Part shown: positions 42,816 through 52,701 of the stretch, in pieces
Layout: each line of letters starts with the position of its first letter
How positions within the stretch are numbered: position 1 is the first letter of the stretch
Assembly: GCA_002898735.1 (NCBI GenBank)
Contig: BEHY01000003.1
Coordinates: 26,135-90,134 of the forward strand
DNA from: Candidatus Thermoflexus japonica
GTDB lineage: Bacteria > Chloroflexota > Anaerolineae > Thermoflexales > Thermoflexaceae
Reading direction: 5' to 3'
Length of the DNA: 64,000 nucleotides
Made by a program: the position numbers and the translations under genes
The notes under the pieces: model-generated
Told to the model about the DNA's origin: nothing
The model's database searches: none
Seen by the model: the letters and a program-made list of their open reading frames with translations, nothing else

Positions 42816-43598
42816 ATGGCCTTCTTGAAGACGGTCTACACCATCTGGTATCGGGATCTGCTGCGCTTCCTGCGGGATCGCACCCGGATCTTCAGCTCCC
42901 TGGGCCAGCCCCTGCTCTTCCTGCTGGTGTTCGGGAACGGGCTGGCTCCGGCGGTCGCCGCCGGGATGGGTGGGGTGGATTTCCGCACCTTCCTGTTCCC
43001 GGGGATCCTGAGCATGGCGGTGCTCTTCACGGCGGTCTTCTCCGCCGTTTCCATCGTCTGGGACCGGGAATTCGGCTTTCTGAAGGAAGTGCTGGTGGCC
43101 CCGGTCTCGCGAGCGGCGGTCGCCCTGGGGAAGGTGGCCGGAGGCAGCACCACCGCGCTGATCCAGGGCCTTCTGATCATGATCCTGGCCCCCCTGGTGG
43201 GCGTGCGATTCAGCGTCCCCCAGATCCTCACGCTGATCGTGATGATGATCCTGGTGGCAGCCACCATGACCTCCTTCGGGATCCTCATCGCCGCCCGCAT
43301 GCGGTCGATGGAAGGCTTCCACATGATGATGAACTTCCTGCTGATGCCCATGTTCTTCGTGAGCGGCGCTTTCTTCCCGCTCCGGAATGTGCCCCTCTGG
43401 ATGGAATGGCTGGCCCGGGTGGATCCGGTGACCTACGGGGTAGACGCCATGCGCCAGACGGCGCTGCGCGGGATGATCCCCGAGCCGATCCTCCAGGCGC
43501 TGATCCTGCATCCGCTGGAAGTCAACCTGATCGCCCTGATCGCCTTCTGGATGCTGTTCCTGATCCCGGCGGTGTGGCTGTTCAGCAAGACGGAATAA
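42816..43598 (+). CDS. ABC-2 type exporter permease, DrrB-like
   Basis: 260 aa with six predicted helices. ABC-2 signature around FLFPGILSMAVLFTAVFSAV and SIVWDREFGFLKEVLVAPVSR, and the late FFVSGAFFPLRNVP then WLARVDPVTYGVDAMR. Pairs with the ATPase upstream to export a hydrophobic compound or drug. The GGAGGTG ribosome site lies at the end of the ATPase gene. Confidence 0.92.
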   Translation: MAFLKTVYTIWYRDLLRFLRDRTRIFSSLGQPLLFLLVFGNGLAPAVAAGMGGVDFRTFLFPGILSMAVLFTAVFSAVSIVWDREFGFLKEVLVAPVSRAAVALGKVAGGSTTALIQGLLIMILAPLVGVRFSVPQILTLIVMMILVAATMTSFGILIAARMRSMEGFHMMMNFLLMPMFFVSGAFFPLRNVPLWMEWLARVDPVTYGVDAMRQTALRGMIPEPILQALILHPLEVNLIALIAFWMLFLIPAVWLFSKTE

Positions 43599-43683
43599 CG
43601 CCGCGATGGGCATCGAGGGAAGCCGGGATCATGGGGCAGGCGTTGCGCGCCCCCCTCTCCCCCGCAAGCCCGGGTAACGGCAG

Positions 43684-43712
43684 TTGACACGCGGGGGAGG
43701 CCTCGCTATAGT
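43684..43712 (+). promoter_or_regulatory. Sigma70-type promoter for the T-box/alaX/ileS operon
   Basis: TTGACA (43684-43689), 17-nt spacer, TATAGT (43707-43712). Predicted start near 43719, giving a leader of over 500 nt. Confidence 0.85.
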
Positions 43713-43718
43713 TTTTAG

Positions 43719-43870
43719 TAACAGGGGTGATGTGATGGGCCCTCCCCTCGAGGTGTCAGGGGCCAGCCCCTGAAGCGCCCCGAAGGAAACCCGCCGCATG
43801 CGCTCCTCCCGGCGGGCCTTCGGGTCACAGGGAGCAGGAAGCCGTTCAGGCCCAACCGAATCATCCCGAA
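43719..43870 (+). ncRNA. Extra structured 5' leader upstream of the T-box
   Basis: About 150 nt between the promoter and T-box stem I. CAGGGG 43757-43762 pairs with CCCCTG 43767-43772. CCCGAAGG 43779-43786 pairs with CCTTCGGG 43817-43824, enclosing CCCGCCG 43790-43796 with CGGCGGG 43810-43816, together a 15-bp hairpin. It is not part of a standard T-box; role unknown. Confidence 0.4.
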
Positions 43871-44198
43871 ACGGCGATGACGGAGACGAGTAGGCCCGAG
43901 CCGTCGCGCCCAGCGAGTCCGGGTAGGGTGGAAGCCGGATGCCGACGTCGGGCTGAAGATCCCTCCCGAGCCGGTGACCGAACGCCCCTTCTGAGCGGGC
44001 CAGTAGGCTCACCCGGGATTCGCCCTCCCGTTATCCAGGGCGCGGGGATCGGAAGGGGCGGCCCGAACCCATTCCGGGCTCGGATCCGCTGGGCTAGGTT
44101 CCTGTCCCCGTGAGGAGCGGCCCGGTTGAACCGGGAAGCAGGGTGGTACCGCGGGAGCGATCGGCTCTCGTCCCTCTGGGGCGAGAGCCGATTTTTTT
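43871..44198 (+). promoter_or_regulatory. T-box riboswitch, Ile-specific (ATC specifier)
   Basis: tRNA-sensing leader. Stem I contains the AGTA loop-E element (43889-43892) opposite TGAAGATC; the specifier is read as ATC at 43959-43961 (Ile). The apical AGCGAGTCC...GGTGGAAGCC elements follow the usual order. The T-box sequence AGGGTGGTACCGCG lies at 44140-44153; its TGGT bulge (44144-44147) would pair with the ACCA end of tRNA-Ile. A terminator follows. Uncharged tRNA-Ile should stabilise the antiterminator and turn on alaX and ileS. GAT (Asp) is an offset reading, but the downstream ileS supports Ile. Confidence 0.92.
44161..44198 (+). terminator. Regulated terminator of the T-box
   Basis: TCGGCTCTCG (44161-44170) pairs with CGAGAGCCGA (44182-44191), followed by seven T residues. 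It competes with the T-box antiterminator. Confidence 0.95.
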
Positions 44199-44239
44199 AG
44201 CGCCGATCGGATCGCAGCGCGATATGGAGGGGGCGCCGG

Positions 44240-44956
44240 ATGGAGACCGAACTGCTGTATCAGACCGATGCCTACCGGCGGAGCTTTGAGGCGACGGTGG
44301 TGGCGGTGGAAGGGCAGGCGGTGGCGCTGGATGCAACGGCCTTCTACCCCGGCGGCGGGGGGCAACCCCATGACCTGGGATGGCTCACCGATGGCGCGCG
44401 CCGGTGGCGGGTGATCGCCGTTCGCCGCCAGGGCCCGCTGGTCTGGCATGAGGTGGAAGGGGAGCCTCCCGCGCCGGGACAGCGGGTGCAGGGGGAGATC
44501 GACTGGGAGCGTCGCTACGCCCTGATGCGCACCCACACCGCCCTGCACATTCTGTGCGGGGTGGTCTGGCGGGATTACGGGGCCAAGGTGACCGGGGGAA
44601 ACATGGAACCCCTGCGAGGGCGCATGGATTTCGAGTTTGAGACCCTGCGAGGGGAGCTGGTGCGGGAGATCGAGGAGAAGATCAACGCGGAGGTCGCGGC
44701 CGCCCGCCCGGTGCGCGTCCATTTCCTCCCCCGCGAGGAGGCCGATCGCAATCCCGATCTGATCCGCACCAAAGTCAACCTCCTCCCGCCGGATATCCGG
44801 GTGGTCCGGGTGGTGGAGATCGAGGGGCTGGATCTTCAGGCCGACGGCGGCACGCACGTGGCGAACACCCGTGAGGTCGGCCGGATCCGCATTGTGGATT
44901 ACCGGAGCAAGGGGCGGATCAATAAGCGGATCGAGATCGCGCTCTCGGACGGGTAA
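44240..44956 (+). CDS. Alanyl-tRNA editing protein (AlaX-like)
   Basis: 238 aa. Stand-alone relative of the AlaRS editing domain, expected to hydrolyse Ser- or Gly-mischarged tRNA-Ala. N-terminal barrel with FYPGGGGQPHDLGWL, the zinc motif RTHTALHIL (HxxxH), and the C-terminal ADGGTHVANTREVG. In most family members the last motif is CGGTHV; here Asp replaces the Cys zinc ligand. Thirty to forty nt after the T-box terminator, so its transcription depends on uncharged tRNA-Ile. ileS follows after 125 nt. Confidence 0.85.
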   Translation: METELLYQTDAYRRSFEATVVAVEGQAVALDATAFYPGGGGQPHDLGWLTDGARRWRVIAVRRQGPLVWHEVEGEPPAPGQRVQGEIDWERRYALMRTHTALHILCGVVWRDYGAKVTGGNMEPLRGRMDFEFETLRGELVREIEEKINAEVAAARPVRVHFLPREEADRNPDLIRTKVNLLPPDIRVVRVVEIEGLDLQADGGTHVANTREVGRIRIVDYRSKGRINKRIEIALSDG

Positions 44957-45081
44957 GCGCTACGCCGCTGGCCCCTCCCTAGGGGCTTCCAGGGGGGCAG
45001 GGCCCGGAACGCCGCCCCCCACCCCCTGAAACCCTATCCGCAAGCGGAATCGAAGTTCATGAACCGGATCAGGAGGCGATC

Positions 45082-48261
<3,180 letters not shown>

Positions 48262-48293
48262 TAGGGGGGATCGCAACGCCTCCCGGGATGGGG

Positions 48294-48361
48294 CGCTCGC
48301 GGGGCGCAGGCCGCTGAAAGCGGCTCACGCGAATAAGGACCTGCGCCGTTGGGCTTGAGCG
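48294..48361 (+). ncRNA. Candidate structured RNA between ileS and aroC
   Basis: Nested helices: CGCTC 48294-48298 with GAGCG 48357-48361; GGCGCAGG 48303-48310 with CCTGCGCC 48340-48347; and hairpin CCGCT 48311-48315 with AGCGG 48319-48323 (GAA loop). It lies 30 nt after the ileS stop and about 100 nt before aroC. It could be the ileS terminator, an mRNA processing site or an aroC leader. Confidence 0.35.
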
Positions 48362-48458
48362 AAGATGGATACGCCCCTTTCCCCCCGGGAAAGACCGGGT
48401 TGTAGAACAGCTCCCCGGAGGGAATGAATCCCAAATTTTAAGGAAGGAGGGGGCCCCG

Positions 48459-49631
48459 ATGCCCCTGCGATTTCTGACGGCCGGAGAATCCCACGGCCCC
48501 GCGCTCGTCGCCATCCTGGAGGGCCTTCCTGCAGGGCTTCCGGTGGACCTGGAAGCGGTGAACCGGGACCTGGCCCGGCGGCAGCGGGGCCTGGGGGGCG
48601 GACCCCGGATGAAGCTCGAGGCGGATCAGGCGGTCATTCTGAGCGGGGTCCTGGAAGGCGTCACCACGGGCGCCCCCATTGCCCTCCAGATTGAGAATCG
48701 GGACCACGTCAAATGGCGGGGGCGGGCGATCGAGCCTATGACGGTGCCCCGGCCCGGCCATGTGGACCTGGCGGCCGCGCTGAAATACGGCTACCGGGAT
48801 CTCCGACCTGGCCTGGAGCGGGCCTCCGCCCGGGAAACGGCCGCCCGGGTGGCGGTGGGGGCGCTGTGCAAGCAGTTCCTCCATGCCTTCGGGATCACCG
48901 TCGGCAGCTACGTCGTGCAGATCGGGCCGGTCCGCGCCCACCTTCCCGAAGATCTTCCCTATCCGCTCCGCTTCGAGCGGGCCGAAGGGGATCCGGTCCG
49001 GTGCCCGGATCCCGAAGCCTCGGCCCGCATGCAGGCCGCCATCGAGCAGGTGATCCGGGAAAAGGACACGCTGGGCGGGGTGATCGAGGGGGTGGCCCTG
49101 GGGGTACCGCCGGGCCTGGGCTCGCACGTGCACTGGGACCGGCGGCTCAACGCCCGGCTGATGATGGCCCTGGGGAGCATCCCAGCCGTCAAGGGGGTGG
49201 AGATCGGGGAAGGGTTCGCCCTCGCCCGCCGACGGGGCACCGAGGCCCAGGACGGCATCTTCCGGGAGGGCGAGGCGCTGGTCCGGCGCACCAATCGGGC
49301 GGGCGGGATCGAGGGCGGGATCTCCAATGGGGCCCCCATCGTGGTTCGGGTGGCCTTCAAACCGATTGCGACGACGCTCACCTCCCAGCCGTCCGTGGAT
49401 CTTCAAACCGGTGAGCCGGCAGAGACCCGTTACGAACGCTCCGATTTCTGCCCCGTCCCCCGCGCCTGCCCCATCGTCGAGGCCATGATGGCCTTTGTCC
49501 TGGCGGATGCCCTGCTGGAAAAGCTCGGAGGCGACACGATGGAGGAGTGCCGGCGCCGCTTCGAAACCCTCCGGAAGGCCCGGCTGGAGGATCTCCCCAT
49601 GGATGGCCGGCCCCACGATTTCTGGCCCTGA
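48459..49631 (+). CDS. aroC: Chorismate synthase
   Basis: 390 aa. Converts EPSP to chorismate with reduced FMN, the last shikimate-pathway step. Signatures are TAGESHGPALVAILEGLPAG, RPGHVDLAAALKYGYRDLRPG with ERASARETAARVAVGA, DFCPVPRACPIVEAMM-type late motif and the internal GGISNGAPIVVRVAFKPI. AAGGAGG precedes the ATG. Convergent with an ABC permease gene; a parS palindrome begins right at its stop codon. aroK (51.4 kb) and aroQ (59.8 kb) are also in the window. Confidence 0.97.
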   Translation: MPLRFLTAGESHGPALVAILEGLPAGLPVDLEAVNRDLARRQRGLGGGPRMKLEADQAVILSGVLEGVTTGAPIALQIENRDHVKWRGRAIEPMTVPRPGHVDLAAALKYGYRDLRPGLERASARETAARVAVGALCKQFLHAFGITVGSYVVQIGPVRAHLPEDLPYPLRFERAEGDPVRCPDPEASARMQAAIEQVIREKDTLGGVIEGVALGVPPGLGSHVHWDRRLNARLMMALGSIPAVKGVEIGEGFALARRRGTEAQDGIFREGEALVRRTNRAGGIEGGISNGAPIVVRVAFKPIATTLTSQPSVDLQTGEPAETRYERSDFCPVPRACPIVEAMMAFVLADALLEKLGGDTMEECRRRFETLRKARLEDLPMDGRPHDFWP

Positions 49632-49659
49632 CCGGGATGTTTCACGTGAAACATCCCGG
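49632..49659. promoter_or_regulatory. parS: parS centromere site (ParB binding) within a 28-bp perfect palindrome
   Basis: The 16-bp core TGTTTCACGTGAAACA (49638-49653) is identical to a canonical bacterial parS. It is extended on both sides by GGA-type sequence into a 28-bp perfect inverted repeat, CCGGGA at the left and its complement at the right. Located in the 41-nt gap between convergent stop codons, so it may also terminate both transcripts. Implies a ParABS segregation system; parA and parB are not in the window. Confidence 0.9.
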
Positions 49660-49672
49660 CGCGTCGGCCCGG

Positions 49673-50467
49673 CTATCGCCACCGGGTCAGAATCGTCTCC
49701 CGCTCAAAGAGCGCGACCGCCAGGGCGGCCAGGAGCGCGTCCACCCCCACCAGGAAGAGGGCGATCACGCCGAGGAGCGCCCCGCTCAGCCAGAGGATCC
49801 CGAAGCTCTGGGCCAGGATGAGCCCGAGCAGCGGGAGGATCACCACCATGCCGATCTGCTCCGCCAGGCGGGGATCGTTCACCCGGGAGGAGACTATCAG
49901 ACCGGTGAGGGTCGCCAGCAGGGTGATCAGGGGGCCCAGCGCGAAGATCTGGACCCAGGCGGTGGGGCCCCACAGGGTTTCCAGGGCGGGCGGGGAGAGG
50001 CGGATCCCGTGGGCGGCGGCGACCACCAGCAGGTAGGCCGCCCAGCTTAAAGCGATCCCCGGGCATGCGGCGGCGAGCGCCTTCCCGGTGAGCAGCTCCC
50101 CGGTGGTCACCGGCGTGGCCAGCAGGGGCTCCAGGGCCTTCTCCCGCTTCTCCCCCACGACGCTGTAAGCCGCGATCGTCATGGGGATCGCCAGCGGGGC
50201 GATCCAGAAGAGCAGCGTGAACTGAGAGACCAGGAAAACTTCCAGCTGGGCCTGAGGGGGCAGTCCGGCCAGCCGGCGGGCCAGCGCCGGGGGCAGCTCT
50301 CCCGATGACCCCCGGGAAGGCGGGATCTGGCGGATGCTGGTCAGGCTGAGGATCGGAATGGCCGCGAAGACGATGGGAAGCAGGACCATCAGCATCACGA
50401 TGTAGCGGTTGCGTAAGGCATCGTGGATCTCCTTATCGATCACCGCGGCGATCCGGTGCAGGTTCAT
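49673..50467 (-). CDS. ABC-2 type transporter permease (NatB-like)
   Basis: 264 aa with six or more helices and a large loop after the first. Starts MNLHRIAAVIDKEIHDALRNRY, typical of NatB/ABC-2 permeases, with IAAYSVVGEKREKALEPLLA (the conserved EKxxxxLExLLATP segment). GGAGGAG ribosome site; the frame is open 8 codons further. The ATPase gene ends 25 nt upstream. The substrate is unknown; such pairs export Na+, peptides or other small molecules. Confidence 0.88.
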   Translation of the reverse strand: MNLHRIAAVIDKEIHDALRNRYIVMLMVLLPIVFAAIPILSLTSIRQIPPSRGSSGELPPALARRLAGLPPQAQLEVFLVSQFTLLFWIAPLAIPMTIAAYSVVGEKREKALEPLLATPVTTGELLTGKALAAACPGIALSWAAYLLVVAAAHGIRLSPPALETLWGPTAWVQIFALGPLITLLATLTGLIVSSRVNDPRLAEQIGMVVILPLLGLILAQSFGILWLSGALLGVIALFLVGVDALLAALAVALFERETILTRWR

Positions 50468-50491
50468 CGGCGTCTCTCCTCCACGCAACAT

Positions 50492-51421
50492 TCATCCGGA
50501 TTCCCCAGGCCCGCGGCCCTCCCGGATGATCTGCAAATAGAGCTCCTCCAGGGAGGCTTTCACCGGCGTCACGCTCAGGATCGGCGCGCCTGCCTCCACC
50601 AGGCTGCGGACCAGATTCGGGGTCACCGCTCGCAGGTCGGTGACCTGGATCTCCAGGCGACCGTTCCGGAGAGCCGCCTGGATCACCCCGGGTTGTCCCT
50701 GGACCCGGGGCAGATAGGGCTCGGGGTCGCCATCGAGCTCGATGGCGACGACCACCCCAAACCGCTGGGCCCGCAGCCGATCCGGGGTATCCAGGGCCAG
50801 CAAACGGGTGCGCAGGATCGCCACCCGATCCCCCAGGCGCTCGGCCTCCTCCAGATCGTGGGTGCACAGCAGGATCGTTCGCCCCTGGCCTTTCAAGGCG
50901 CGCAATCGCTCCCGGACCTCCAGCGCCGCCTCCGGATCCAGGCCGGCGGTGGGCTCATCCAGCAGGAGGATGGGGGGGTCGTGGATCAGGGCCCGAGCCA
51001 GGGCCAGGCGCTGGCGCATCCCCCTGGAGAAGGTCGCCACCGGATCATGGGCTCGATCCGCCAGGCCGAACTGCTCCAGAAGCGCCATGACCCGGGAGCG
51101 CGGAGCCGGGACCCCATACAGGCGCGCATAGATCTCCAGGTTCTTCCACGCGGGGAGGCGCTCCCAGAAGCCCGGGGTTTCCGGCAGGTACCCGATCCGC
51201 CGGCGTAACCCATGCGATCCGGGTGTCATGGGTTCCCCGGCGATCCAGATCCGCCCGGATGTTGGAGAAATCAAACCAAGGAGGAGGCGGAGGGTGGTGG
51301 TTTTGCCCGCCCCGTTGGGGCCCAGGAGGGCGAGCAATTCCCCCTCGTGGACCTCGAAGGTGAGCCCGTCCAGGGCCAGGATGCCGTCGTAGCGTTTGGT
51401 CAGGTTCTCGGCGCGGATCAT
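50492..51421 (-). CDS. ABC transporter ATP-binding protein (NatA-like)
   Basis: 309 aa. Walker A GPNGAGKTTTLRLL, Q-loop YLPETPGFWERL, signature TFSRGMRQRLALARAL (SRG in place of SGG), Walker B ILLLDEPTAGLD and H-loop CTHDLEEAERLGD. The C-terminal 90 residues form the usual regulatory extension. Its ATG overlaps the aroK stop by 4 nt (ATGA), so aroK, ATPase and permease form one operon. Confidence 0.92.
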   Translation of the reverse strand: MIRAENLTKRYDGILALDGLTFEVHEGELLALLGPNGAGKTTTLRLLLGLISPTSGRIWIAGEPMTPGSHGLRRRIGYLPETPGFWERLPAWKNLEIYARLYGVPAPRSRVMALLEQFGLADRAHDPVATFSRGMRQRLALARALIHDPPILLLDEPTAGLDPEAALEVRERLRALKGQGRTILLCTHDLEEAERLGDRVAILRTRLLALDTPDRLRAQRFGVVVAIELDGDPEPYLPRVQGQPGVIQAALRNGRLEIQVTDLRAVTPNLVRSLVEAGAPILSVTPVKASLEELYLQIIREGRGPGESG

Positions 51422-51960
51422 TTCGATGCTCCTTCCCTCTCAAGCAACCAGTAGCGCTGGAGGATCTCTTCAACCACCTCCTCCGGGGACCGCCCCCGGG
51501 TATCGATCCAGTGAGGGATCTCCCGGTAAGCGGCCTCCCGAGCCTGCCAGAGCTCCCTGAGGCGCTCCAGGAGGGTTTCCCCGGGACGAAGGTGGAGGAG
51601 CGGCCGATCAGCGGCCCCCGTCAGCCGCCGGGCGATCTCCTCCAGATCCGCATAGAGGAAGAACAGATGGCCTCCGGCCTGCAGGGCCGCCCGATTGGCC
51701 GGGCTCACGCAGGTGCCTCCGCCGGTGGCCAGCACCCATCCCCGGGGGTGGGACCATTCCTGACAGAGCGCGGCCTCCATCGCCCGGAACGCCTCCTCGC
51801 CCTCCCGCGCGAAGATCTCCGGGATCGACCGTCCCGCCCGCCGGACGATCTCCTCGTCGAAGTCCAGGAACGGCCGTCCCAGCCGGGCCGCAAGCCGTCG
51901 GCCGATCGTCGTTTTCCCGGCTCCCACAAAACCGGTGATCACCAGGTTCCGTTGCAGCAT
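51418..51960 (-). CDS. aroK: Shikimate kinase
   Basis: 180 aa. Phosphorylates shikimate at the 3-OH using ATP. P-loop GFVGAGKTTIGRRLA, the shikimate-binding FLDFDEEIVRRAG (DxD) and EEAFRAMEAALC, the LATGGGTCV motif (GGG) and the lid region RPLLHLRPGETLLERL. Size and motif order are standard. Overlaps the following ABC ATPase gene by 4 nt, an unusual operon partner. Confidence 0.95.
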   Translation of the reverse strand: MLQRNLVITGFVGAGKTTIGRRLAARLGRPFLDFDEEIVRRAGRSIPEIFAREGEEAFRAMEAALCQEWSHPRGWVLATGGGTCVSPANRAALQAGGHLFFLYADLEEIARRLTGAADRPLLHLRPGETLLERLRELWQAREAAYREIPHWIDTRGRSPEEVVEEILQRYWLLEREGASK

Positions 51961-52125
51961 GACACAGCGGATCCGTTCGGGAGGCTCCTGAGGCTAGGCT
52001 GGCCCTGAGGCGATCCGCCCGGCCCCGAAGATCGTTTCCTCGCCCTTCCCCGTGGCCCTTCGATCCGCGACGAAGATGAGCTCATATCCGAGAGGCCCTC
52101 CAGGCCGCAGGGGGGCGAGAGGACG

Positions 52126-52587
52126 CTATCGGATCGGCGGCGGCGCCAGCCAGTCGTAGCCGATCGTCGGATCGTTGTGGGGAATGCGCCCCTCATCCGC
52201 GGGATCGTAGGTCCTGGAGGTGATATAAAACAGGTGCACCGGCGTGGGGCTAACCACTTTGCATCCATGGGCCACGCCGGGCGGGATCTTCAACACCCGT
52301 GGTGGCGCATGATCGCCCAGGTAGAGCTCCATCGTCTGTCGATACGTCGGCGAATCCGGCCGGAGATCGTGCAGGGCCACCTTCAGCGTCCCGACCGCCA
52401 CATACCACCAGTCGGTCTGTTTCCAGTGAATATGCCAGGCCTTGATCACCCCGGGATACATCAGCGAGTGGCTCCATTGAGCGAACCCTTCGGCGAAGAT
52501 CGGATCGGTGACCCGCAAGATCTCCCGGAAGAACCCCCGATCATCCACGTGGGTGATGAGCTCCTTGAGCTCCACACCGGCGATCAT
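52126..52587 (-). CDS. Cupin protein of the dTDP-4-dehydrorhamnose 3,5-epimerase (RmlC)-like family
   Basis: 153 aa. RmlC-type cupin core: LITHVDDRGFFREILR, then VIKAWHIHWKQTDWWYVAVG (the family RGLHxQ motif region, here AWHIHWKQ), LKVALHDLRPDSPTYRQ and KIPPGVAHGCKVV. Shorter than the usual 180 residues of RmlC. Likely acts on an NDP-sugar; true RmlC activity is uncertain because the catalytic histidine context differs. AGGAGG precedes the ATG; the longer open frame upstream is a shadow of the transposase gene. rmlD at the window end supports dTDP-sugar metabolism nearby. Confidence 0.75.
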   Translation of the reverse strand: MIAGVELKELITHVDDRGFFREILRVTDPIFAEGFAQWSHSLMYPGVIKAWHIHWKQTDWWYVAVGTLKVALHDLRPDSPTYRQTMELYLGDHAPPRVLKIPPGVAHGCKVVSPTPVHLFYITSRTYDPADEGRIPHNDPTIGYDWLAPPPIR

Positions 52588-52701
52588 CGCAACCTCCTGA
52601 TGAAATGATGCACAAAGGCGGCGGTCGATTCTTCCCCACGAGCCCTGGAGGGTGAGCCCCATCAGCGTCGGGATCTCTTGCCCTCCCGCTTTCCTTGTGT
52701 T

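Noticed and set aside
43877..44113. Short ORF inside the T-box leader
   Set aside because: It overlaps conserved stem I and T-box parts; RNA structure explains the sequence.
48262..48458. tRNA gene between ileS and aroC
   Set aside because: No T-arm GTTCGAATC-type sequence and no cloverleaf pairing; helices nest instead.
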